From the NCBI RefSeq assembly GCF_000155635.1, contig NZ_DS990556.1, positions 2,124,052 through 2,188,051 on the forward strand: DNA of 64,000 nt. The letters run 5' to 3'. Shown one piece after another: positions 56,783 through 64,000 of the stretch. A model generated the notes under the pieces. It searched no databases. It saw only the letters and a list, made by a program, of their open reading frames with translations, and was not told where the DNA came from. A program made the position numbers and the translations under genes. The stretch comes from Cyanobium sp. PCC 7001 (GTDB lineage: Bacteria; Cyanobacteriota; Cyanobacteriia; PCC-6307; Cyanobiaceae). Each line of letters opens with the position of its first letter. The first letter of the stretch is position 1.

Positions 56783-58944
56783 TCTTCCAGCACCTGCCCC
56801 ACCGCAGCGGCAGCGGGGAAGCCGGCCCGGCGCAGGGTCTCCAGGGCCGCAGCGGCGGCTGGGCCCGGAACGGCGGCCAGCAGGGGCCCGCAGGTCTGGG
56901 GGTCGATCAGCAGGCCCAGCAGCGGGCTTGTCGCTGCGCCTTGCAGCCGGATCGGGCCCTGCAGCAGCTCCAGGGCAGTGGCGTTGGCGGGAGCCAGGCT
57001 GCTGGCATGGCCTGCCTCCAGCAGCTCCAGAGCGCCGGGGAGGGCGGGAATGGCCGCTGCATCGAGCTCGACCCTGAGGCCCGCCGGGCTGGCCGCCACC
57101 ATCTCGCCCAGGTGGCCCAGCAGGCCGAAGCCCGTCACGTCGGTGCAGGCCGTGCAGCCGTGGCGCCGCAGCAGGGACACCAGGGACGCCTGGCTCTGCT
57201 GCATCTGGCTGAGGGCCTGATCGATCCAGAGGGGTTCGGCCGCCGCGGCCATGGCCGCGGCGAACAGGACGCCCGTGCCCAGGGGGCGGCTCAGCAGCAG
57301 GGCGTCCCCCGGCCGCAGCGGGCCCTTGGGCCAGTGCTGCGGCCGCTCCACACTGCCGTTCACGCTCAGGGTCACCACCAGTCCGCCCCCATCGCGGGCC
57401 TCCAGCGTGTGACCCCCCAGCAGTGGGGCGCCGTGGGCCTCGAGCACCGAGCGGATGCCGGCCAGGGTCTGGTGCAGCACCTCCTGCTGCAGCGATGCCG
57501 CCGCCTCGGGCACGGTCACCACCGCCAGGGCGCTGTGCAGCCTGGCGCCACTGGCCCACAGGTCGCTGCAGGCATGCAGGGCGGTGAGGCGGCCGTTGAG
57601 CCAGGGATCCTCCACCAGGGCAGGAAAGCCATCCACGCTCTGCAGCAGCACGGTGCCGTCGGCCATGGGTCCCACCGCGGCGGCGTCCTCGGCGCCGGGG
57701 CTCTGGCCGCTGGCGTGCAGCGCGGCCAAGAGCGGACCGGCGGGCAGCTTGGCGGCGCAGCCACGGCAGGCCATCGCCCCGCTGGTCGCCCCGCCCCCTG
57801 GCTCGGCGGGCCGGTTGGGTGGGGCCATGGCCCTGCCGGGCTGGAAGCGCTGCATGAACTGGCGATCGATGCGGTCCTTCCAGCGCCACAGCCAGCGGCT
57901 GGGCCCCACGGCCAGGGGCCCCCACAGGGCGATGGCCCCAGGCGGGGCCGGAGTGGCGCCGCCTCCGCCGGTGCCCCCATCCCCGAGCAGCTGCAGGGCC
58001 CAGCGCTGGGGCCGCCAATGGCGCAGCCGGCGTGGCAACCGGGCCGGACCGGCCTCCAGGCAGCGCTCCAGGTTCACCGCGAGGGTGGGGGCGGCCCGCA
58101 CCGCCCAGACGCCGGACGGGGGGCGTGGGGCCGCGGCGATCACGCCGCAGTCGCCGCAGACGAACAGGCGGGGATGCCCCTGCACCTGCAGGCTTGCGGC
58201 GCTGAGCACGCGTCCGTGTGGGTCGGTGGGCAGGCCGGCAGCCCCCAGCCAGGCGGGGGCGCGGCTGCCGGTGCAGGTCAGATCGGTCCGCTCGGTGCTG
58301 CCGGCGCCCCGCCGCACCTCCACCCTGGCGGCCTCGAGCAGCGAGTCCCCGAGGCGGTTGGCAGCGGGAGAGCCCAGATCCAGTTGCTGCCCCCGCAGCA
58401 GCAGACGCACCGGCAACGCGCGCCGGCGCAGGGCCAGGGCCAGTTCCACGCCGGCTGCACCTCCCCCGCGGATCCGCACGGGTGCATCGCGGGGGGGCAC
58501 GCCACCGAGCTGGTCCGCCCAGGCCAGGAACGGTTCCAGCGGTTTCACGGCCAGCGGCTCCGGCTGTCCGGCCGGCTGCTCCGGAACGGCGGTGACGGAT
58601 CCCACATCCAGGCTCAGCCAGTCCCAGCGCAGGGCCGGTCTGCCTTCCAGCAGCAGTGATTGCTCGCCGGGATCGAGCCCCACGATCTCCGCTTGGATGA
58701 AGGCCACCCCGGCACGCCGGCACAGCTGGCGCAGATCGATGGCTGCCTCGTGGTGGGCGTACAGCCCGGCCACCAGCCCCGGCACCATGCCGGAATAGAG
58801 GGCCGTGCTGTGGCGGCTCACCAGGCTCACCTCCCCGGGTCGGGGACGACGCCCCCGCCCCATCGCCCAGCGGTTCAGCAGCAGGGCGTGGGTGTGGCCC
58901 CCACCGGCCAGCACGAGATGGCCTGCGGGCCCATGGTTCTGCAT
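56779..58944 (-). CDS. selD: FAD oxidoreductase fused to selenide, water dikinase (SelD)
   Basis: A 721-residue two-domain protein. Residues 1 to about 370 are an FAD-dependent pyridine-nucleotide oxidoreductase (NDH-2/sulfide-quinone type): LVLAGGGHTHALLLNRW, IRGGGAAGVELALALRRR for the second Rossmann fold, and RLFVCGDCGVIA. Residues about 390-721 are SelD, which makes selenophosphate from selenide and ATP: MACRGCAAKLPAG with Cys393/Cys396 and Lys399, LQSVDGFPALVEDP, LGGHTLEARDGGG, and CTDVTGFGLLGHLGEM. Fusions of this type are known from cyanobacteria and marine bacteria. The ATG at 58944 is chosen as the first Met before the Rossmann fold. It overlaps kdsD by four bases. Confidence 0.92.
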   Translation of the reverse strand: MQNHGPAGHLVLAGGGHTHALLLNRWAMGRGRRPRPGEVSLVSRHSTALYSGMVPGLVAGLYAHHEAAIDLRQLCRRAGVAFIQAEIVGLDPGEQSLLLEGRPALRWDWLSLDVGSVTAVPEQPAGQPEPLAVKPLEPFLAWADQLGGVPPRDAPVRIRGGGAAGVELALALRRRALPVRLLLRGQQLDLGSPAANRLGDSLLEAARVEVRRGAGSTERTDLTCTGSRAPAWLGAAGLPTDPHGRVLSAASLQVQGHPRLFVCGDCGVIAAAPRPPSGVWAVRAAPTLAVNLERCLEAGPARLPRRLRHWRPQRWALQLLGDGGTGGGGATPAPPGAIALWGPLAVGPSRWLWRWKDRIDRQFMQRFQPGRAMAPPNRPAEPGGGATSGAMACRGCAAKLPAGPLLAALHASGQSPGAEDAAAVGPMADGTVLLQSVDGFPALVEDPWLNGRLTALHACSDLWASGARLHSALAVVTVPEAAASLQQEVLHQTLAGIRSVLEAHGAPLLGGHTLEARDGGGLVVTLSVNGSVERPQHWPKGPLRPGDALLLSRPLGTGVLFAAAMAAAAEPLWIDQALSQMQQSQASLVSLLRRHGCTACTDVTGFGLLGHLGEMVAASPAGLRVELDAAAIPALPGALELLEAGHASSLAPANATALELLQGPIRLQGAATSPLLGLLIDPQTCGPLLAAVPGPAAAAALETLRRAGFPAAAAVGQVLEE

Positions 58945-58972
58945 GGCGGGGCGGAAGGCCGTGACCGGCTGC

Positions 58973-59800
58973 CTAGAAGGGCAGAGGCATGAAGGCCTTG
59001 GCGGCCAGCGGCAGCAGGAACTGGATGGCGCCCATGGCGCCTCCCACCACCGCCGAGCCGATGCCGCTGCCACCGCCCTGGGGGTCGTCGGGAGAGGCAC
59101 TCACCTGCACGGCGGCCTCGCGCAGCTGGGCGGCCTGGGCCTCCTCACCGCCGGCGGCGTAGAGGCTGGCGGCGTAGTCGAAGTCGGTGGCGGCCAGCTG
59201 GGTCTTGCCCTGCTCGCTGCGGGTGAGGCCCCGGGCCACCCAGCTCACCGCCGCGGAGGGCTCGCGGCGGATGGCCGAACTGAAGTAGGCCTCGGCTTCG
59301 GGAAAGCGCCCCTGCTGGGCAGCCTGGACGCCGGCGTTGTGGAGTTCCCCGAAGCTGAGCTGTTCATGGTCCACGCCGCGAGCCCCCTGCCAGTGGGCCC
59401 GCGACAGAGCGCCGGGATCCAGCAGGGCGCCGGCCAGATCGGCCTGGCGCAGGTCGGTGCCTTCCAGCCTGGCGCCCCGCAGATCGGCGCCGCGCAGGGA
59501 AGCGCCCTGCAGGGTGGTGAAGCTGAGATCGGCGCCGCTGAGCCGGGCTCCGTCCAGCCGGGCCTGGCCCAGGTTGGCCCGCTGCAGCCGGGCCTGGCGC
59601 AGATCCACGTCCTCCAGCTTGGCGTGCACCAGATCGGCGCCGGCGAGATCGCAGCGGGGGCACTGGCGCTGCTCCATCAGCCGCAGCAGATCCTCGTAGC
59701 TGGTGGCCCCAGCGGGCAGGCACGCCAGGCCGCCTCCCAGGAGGAGGCCGCTGGCGGCGGCCAGCAGCCGATGGGGTTTCCACAACCGGAAGTGCGTCAT
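58973..59800 (-). CDS. Exported pentapeptide-repeat and TPR protein
   Basis: The 275-residue product has a signal peptide (about residues 11-32) followed by about 15 pentapeptide repeats of the A(D/N/R)Lxx type (about 45-130, for example LAGADLVHAKLEDVDLRQARL), which form a right-handed quadrilateral helix. Next is a TPR-like region (GVQAAQQGRFPEAEAYFSSAI and SWVARGLTRSEQGKTQLAATDF), and the C-terminus is hydrophobic and glycine-rich, ending FLLPLAAKAFMPLPF, which could insert in a membrane. A thylakoid-lumen or periplasmic scaffold is likely. Its ATG overlaps the tgpA-like stop by four bases. Confidence 0.82.
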   Translation of the reverse strand: MTHFRLWKPHRLLAAASGLLLGGGLACLPAGATSYEDLLRLMEQRQCPRCDLAGADLVHAKLEDVDLRQARLQRANLGQARLDGARLSGADLSFTTLQGASLRGADLRGARLEGTDLRQADLAGALLDPGALSRAHWQGARGVDHEQLSFGELHNAGVQAAQQGRFPEAEAYFSSAIRREPSAAVSWVARGLTRSEQGKTQLAATDFDYAASLYAAGGEEAQAAQLREAAVQVSASPDDPQGGGSGIGSAVVGGAMGAIQFLLPLAAKAFMPLPF

Positions 59801-61632
59801 GGCGTGGACCTACCTGGCTGCCTTATAGCGCTCCTGGAGGAGCGGTTCAGCTGGCGAAGGGCCAGCTTCCACAGCTGCCTGGCCCGCTCCGCCCCCCTGC
59901 CGTTCGGGGGCAGTGGGGCGAAGCGCAGCAGGGTGTGCTGCTCGGCCAGGGTCCCAAGCAAGTCGCTCAGGTGTGGTGCCCGCTCGGCCGCCCTGGTGCA
60001 CAGATCGCCCAGGTCCTCGCCGGGCCGCGGGGTGATCCCATGACGGCGCAGCACCCGCAGCAACGCCTCCAGATCGCGGCTGAGCCAGTCCTGGCGGGCG
60101 GTCGGGGCGGAGCTGCGCCGCAGCACTGCCACGCCGAGGGCCAGGGCCGCCGCCAGCGCCAGCAGCACCACCACCCCGAGCCAGGCGCGCTGATCGCCGA
60201 ACAGGCGTTGGAGCAGCGCTTCCTGGCCGGCCTGATCGAAGCCCAGCCACCAGCGGCTCCAGGCCACGTCCAGGCCCCACCACTGGCGCTGCAGCCACAG
60301 CAGCAGGTTCAGCTGCGCCCTGGCCCGGGCCCCCGCCTCCGCCGGTGTGGCCTCGCTGCCCGGGCTCCCCCCCGCCCAGCTGGTGGGGTCCACCCGTTGC
60401 CAGCCGGTCCCCGGCAGCCACACCTCACTCCAGGCATGGGCGTCGCTCTGGCGCACCTCCAGGAACGGGGTGCCGCCCAGGGGCACCACCCATTCGCCTC
60501 CCAGGTAGCCCGTCACCACCCGGGCGGGTACCCCGGCGGCGCGCATCAGGGCCGTGAAGGCGCTGGCGTAGTGCCCGCAGAAACCGGTGCGGGTGTCGAA
60601 CAGGAAGGTGTCCAGCCCGTCGCGCTCCGGCAGCGGGCCGGGGCGGGTGTCGTAGCGGAAGCCGTTGGTCAGAAACCAGCCGCGGGCAGCCTCCAGCCGC
60701 TGGCTGGGCTGCGGCAGCGCGGCCCAGCCCCGGGCCAGTTCCCGAAGCCGGGGATCCCCGGCCCTGGGCAGGAGCAGGTCGTTGACGCTGGGCGGGCGGA
60801 TGGGCCAGGCGGGCTCCCCCGGGCCTGGGCCGAGCTGGTAGGCCCGGGTTTCGCCGGCTGGCCTGCTCTCCAGCAGTTCGCCACGGGCATCGCTGCGCAG
60901 CTGCGCAGCGACGGGGAAGCTGCGGCCATCCCACGGCACCGCCTGAAATCGGCTGGGCTCCACCAGCCACAGCTGCTCCGCCCGGTCCGCCCGGGGGCTG
61001 GCGGGAAGGTCGCGGAAGGCCTGCTCCTCCCGCTCCCAGCGGCGGCCATCGAACTTCGGGTGCACCAGCACCCGCCAGTAGCGCTCCCCCTCAGGCGGGG
61101 GACGGTCATCCGCGAAGGCCACCCGGGCGGCCGGAGCGTCGTCCGTCGCCAGCTCGGCAATGGTGCCGGGATCCAGGGCGCCGCTCAGTCCCGTGCTGGC
61201 GCGGGGGCCATTCCGCCCGTCGGCCTGGCCGAAGGGCCCCAGGCGCGGCAGCAGCAGGAACAGCACCAGGGCGAAGGGCAGGCTGGCCGCCAGCACCCGC
61301 AGACTGCGGCGCAGCAGCAGGGACCAGGGCACCTGCAGGCCAGCCTCCAGGCCGAGCAGGCCGGCCAGGACCAGCAGCGTGGTCAGCAGCTGCAGCAGGC
61401 TGGGCAACAGCCCGGGCTGCTGGGCCGCCAGCAACCCGCAGGCGATCAGCTGCACCAGGGCCACCAGGCGGCGACTGGGCCGGCTGCGGGCCTCCCAGAG
61501 CTTCAGGGCCCCCGCCGCCACAAGGGCGAGGGTGAACCAGCTCAGCAGCCAGCCGAGGTCCAGGCCGATGCAGCCCACGGCCAGGCTGGCCTGGGCGCAC
61601 CACTGCAGGCGTCGGGACGGAAGGCGGCTCAT
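59797..61632 (-). CDS. TgpA-like membrane transglutaminase (DUF3488/transglutaminase/DUF4129)
   Basis: The 611-residue product has five to six transmembrane helices in the first 130 residues (DUF3488-like), a periplasmic segment, a transglutaminase core with the triad in TRTGFCGHYASAFTALMRAAGVPARVVTGYLGG (Cys) and SDAHAWSEVWLPGTGWQRVDPT (His, Asp), another transmembrane helix (about 490-510), and a cytoplasmic C-terminal domain of DUF4129 type. This matches TgpA-like proteins, with roles in cell-wall or exported-protein processing. The start at 61632 matches the first hydrophobic helix. It overlaps the DUF58 gene and the pentapeptide gene by four bases each. Confidence 0.9.
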   Translation of the reverse strand: MSRLPSRRLQWCAQASLAVGCIGLDLGWLLSWFTLALVAAGALKLWEARSRPSRRLVALVQLIACGLLAAQQPGLLPSLLQLLTTLLVLAGLLGLEAGLQVPWSLLLRRSLRVLAASLPFALVLFLLLPRLGPFGQADGRNGPRASTGLSGALDPGTIAELATDDAPAARVAFADDRPPPEGERYWRVLVHPKFDGRRWEREEQAFRDLPASPRADRAEQLWLVEPSRFQAVPWDGRSFPVAAQLRSDARGELLESRPAGETRAYQLGPGPGEPAWPIRPPSVNDLLLPRAGDPRLRELARGWAALPQPSQRLEAARGWFLTNGFRYDTRPGPLPERDGLDTFLFDTRTGFCGHYASAFTALMRAAGVPARVVTGYLGGEWVVPLGGTPFLEVRQSDAHAWSEVWLPGTGWQRVDPTSWAGGSPGSEATPAEAGARARAQLNLLLWLQRQWWGLDVAWSRWWLGFDQAGQEALLQRLFGDQRAWLGVVVLLALAAALALGVAVLRRSSAPTARQDWLSRDLEALLRVLRRHGITPRPGEDLGDLCTRAAERAPHLSDLLGTLAEQHTLLRFAPLPPNGRGAERARQLWKLALRQLNRSSRSAIRQPGRSTP

Positions 61633-62553
61633 GGGGCCAGGGCCAGGGCCTCGAGGCAGCGGTCCCGGTGCTGGCGGCCCTGGCCCGGGGCGATGCGCAG
61701 GTGGGGCAGCACCAGGCCGTAGGTCTCGCCCCGCTGGCTGCAACGGCAGATGCGCTCGCTGAGGTGCTCCAGCGCCCGCTCCTTGCCCACCCCGGCCGCC
61801 GGCGCCAGCTGCAGCGGATCGCGGCCGGGGTCATGGAACACCTTGCTGAGGCGGCCGCGGCCCTGGGCCAGGGCCTTCCACGCCAGGCGCGCCTGCCCGT
61901 CCTCGGCCCGGTGGGGGCGGAGGTCGTGCCAGGCGGCGCTGCCTTCGGGGCCGCCCTCGGCGGTGACGGCGGCCTGCTGGGCCTCTCCAGGGTTGCCCCC
62001 CGCCAAAGCCACGGGCCCCGGCAGGCGGCCGGGGTAGACGAGCTGGCGCGCCGGCGGATCCCAGCGGGTCCAGCAGATGAACAGCCCCAGCGGTGCCGTG
62101 CTGCTGAGCACCAGACGGCCCGGCCTGTGGGCTCCCCGCTGCAAGGGCGTCCAGAACAGCTCCAGGCAGGAGCTGCCTGCCGGGATGCGCTGGGGCTCGG
62201 CCACCGGCAGGGTGTGGACGGCGGTCCCGGGGCCGCCCAGCCACTGCAGCGTGATCCCCTCGCGGGGCAGGCTGCTGCGGGTCTGGATCGGGTAGCGCAG
62301 CACCCCGCCGACGAATCCCGGCGCCGGCGTGCCGCAGCGCAGGTCCAGGCCCTGCAGGTTGAACTGGGTGAGCAGCAGGGCCAGCAGGAGCAGCGCCAGC
62401 ATCAGGTAGCTGAGCAGCAGCGGCCCGTTGCGGAGGGTCTGGATGCCCACGGCGTAGAGGAGCACCGCTCCGCAGAGCCACAGCCAGCCGAAGCGGGTGG
62501 GAAGGATGTAGAGGTTGCGCAATCCCAGCAGCAGGTGATCGCCCTGCTGGGCC

Positions 62554-62567
<14 letters not shown>
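61629..62567 (-). CDS. DUF58 protein
   Basis: The 312-residue product has two transmembrane helices near the N-terminus (about 24-41 and 48-68) and a C-terminal DUF58 domain with a vWA-like core; RQLVYPGRLPGP, and the family mark GSAAWHDLRPHRAEDGQARLAWKALAQG (the D-x-R-P-Y/H block, here DLRPH) are present. DUF58 proteins partner MoxR ATPases in envelope-related complexes. It overlaps the MoxR gene by 14 bases and the transglutaminase gene by four, supporting a single operon. Confidence 0.88.
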
Positions 62568-63495
<928 letters not shown>

Positions 63496-63542
63496 CGGGA
63501 TTCTGGCGGTGTTCAGCTCGATCCCACGCCTAGGGTTCGCCC

Positions 63543-64000
63543 ATGGTGTGGGTGGATGCGGCCGGGCGTCACGAAGGTGCTGAGCGTCACGGGGGCAATC
63601 TGGCGGCAGCGGCGGCGCGTCTCGGCCGCTCTCCCCGCCGCCTCCTCGATGCCAGTGCCTCGCTGGTGCCCTTCGGGCCCCCCTGGGCCCTGCGGCGGGC
63701 CCTGCTGCGGGCGGTGTTCACGCCGGCGCTGCGCTCCTATCCGGATCGGGGCTGGGCCGACCTGCGCCGGTGTCTGGCCCGCTTCCACGGCCTCGAGCCC
63801 AGCCATGTGCTCCCTGGCAACGGGGCCGCCGAGCTGTTCACCTGGGCGGCACGGGATGCCGCGGCCACAGGGGTGAGCCTGCTGCCGGAGCCGGGCTTTG
63901 CCGACTACGCCCGGGCCCTCGCCTGCTGGGATGCCGCCCATCGGCCCCTCCCCCTGCCCCTGCAGTGGGGTCCGGACCTCCCCCAGCCCTTTCCGGCTTC
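63543..64000 (+). CDS. Threonine-phosphate decarboxylase-like aminotransferase, cut by window end
   Basis: From the ATG at 63543 a frame is open to the window end (152 residues, no stop). It reads ERHGGNLAAAAARLG, LLDASASLVPFGPPWALRRAL, LRSYPDRGWADLRRCLARFHGL and VLPGNGAAELFTWAARDA, the pattern of the PLP-dependent class I/II aminotransferase family of CobD/CobC-like L-threonine-O-3-phosphate decarboxylases (N-terminal HGG, SASLxPxGPP, YPD and GNGAAEL blocks). These supply aminopropanol phosphate for cobamide synthesis, though some homologues are histidinol-phosphate aminotransferases. The PLP lysine lies beyond the window edge. Confidence 0.78.
   Translation, partial: MVWVDAAGRHEGAERHGGNLAAAAARLGRSPRRLLDASASLVPFGPPWALRRALLRAVFTPALRSYPDRGWADLRRCLARFHGLEPSHVLPGNGAAELFTWAARDAAATGVSLLPEPGFADYARALACWDAAHRPLPLPLQWGPDLPQPFPA

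Overview
The window comes from the chromosome of a high-GC unicellular alpha-cyanobacterium of the Cyanobium / Synechococcus type. This rests on psaC (photosystem I), ndhS (photosynthetic NDH-1), a ho1 haem oxygenase, cyanobacterial-type ThiC and transketolase, an SelD fused to an FAD oxidoreductase, and very GC-rich, tightly packed genes with many 4-bp ATGA overlaps. No stretch longer than about 300 bases lacks a feature.

Layout. 1-5.5 kb: end of an unidentified gene, divergent smpB/ruvB, then a coupled run of TPR protein, an M20 amidohydrolase that is frameshifted as given, a small membrane protein and a HEAT-repeat protein. 5.5-9.4 kb: a TPP riboswitch and thiC, a WbuC-type cupin, an Mpo1-like membrane protein, and an exported PQQ-type sugar dehydrogenase. 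9.5-20.3 kb: tkt, fabF-acpP, psaC, glmS, manC, rimM, ndhS, rnc, the RNase P RNA, tRNA-Arg(CCU) and two small conserved unknowns. 20.3-32.5 kb: a coupled phosphoketolase-glycogen phosphorylase pair, a cation/proton antiporter, an ICMT-like membrane enzyme, an alpha/beta hydrolase, glcE, a four-carbon-acid sugar kinase (DUF1537) and an amino-acid permease; most neighbours here overlap tail to tail. 32.5-39.5 kb: secreted unknowns (one with an internal duplication), a cytoplasmic GH13 enzyme, two methyltransferases, a VOC protein, and a fusion of an alpha/beta-hydrolase with a subtilisin-like protease.

39.5-43.5 kb is the most unusual part. It is a visibly less GC-rich block of six small genes, all on the minus strand: GNAT acetyltransferase, ASCH-like protein, isochorismatase-like hydrolase, a broken methyltransferase, a VOC protein and a DUF3592 protein. 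They are separated by imperfect palindromes whose ends match the integron attC consensus (RYYYAAC ... GTTRRRY). In five of the six genes the TAA stop codon lies inside the attC end itself. No integron integrase is visible, so I read this as a cluster of attC sites lacking an integrase (CALIN), i.e. a gene-cassette array in a picocyanobacterial chromosome. It also carries a 9-copy heptanucleotide repeat inside the decayed methyltransferase cassette.

43.7-64 kb returns to host-type sequence: a NYN-domain/OST-HTH-like protein coupled to glcF, icd, ho1, a glycosyltransferase, a UvrD/PcrA helicase, a CCA-adding-type enzyme, all four genes from arabinose-5-P isomerase to CMP-Kdo synthetase (kdsB, kdsC, kdsA, kdsD), the SelD fusion, a four-gene coupled operon (MoxR ATPase, DUF58, TgpA-like transglutaminase, pentapeptide/TPR protein), and the start of a threonine-phosphate decarboxylase-like aminotransferase cut by the window edge.
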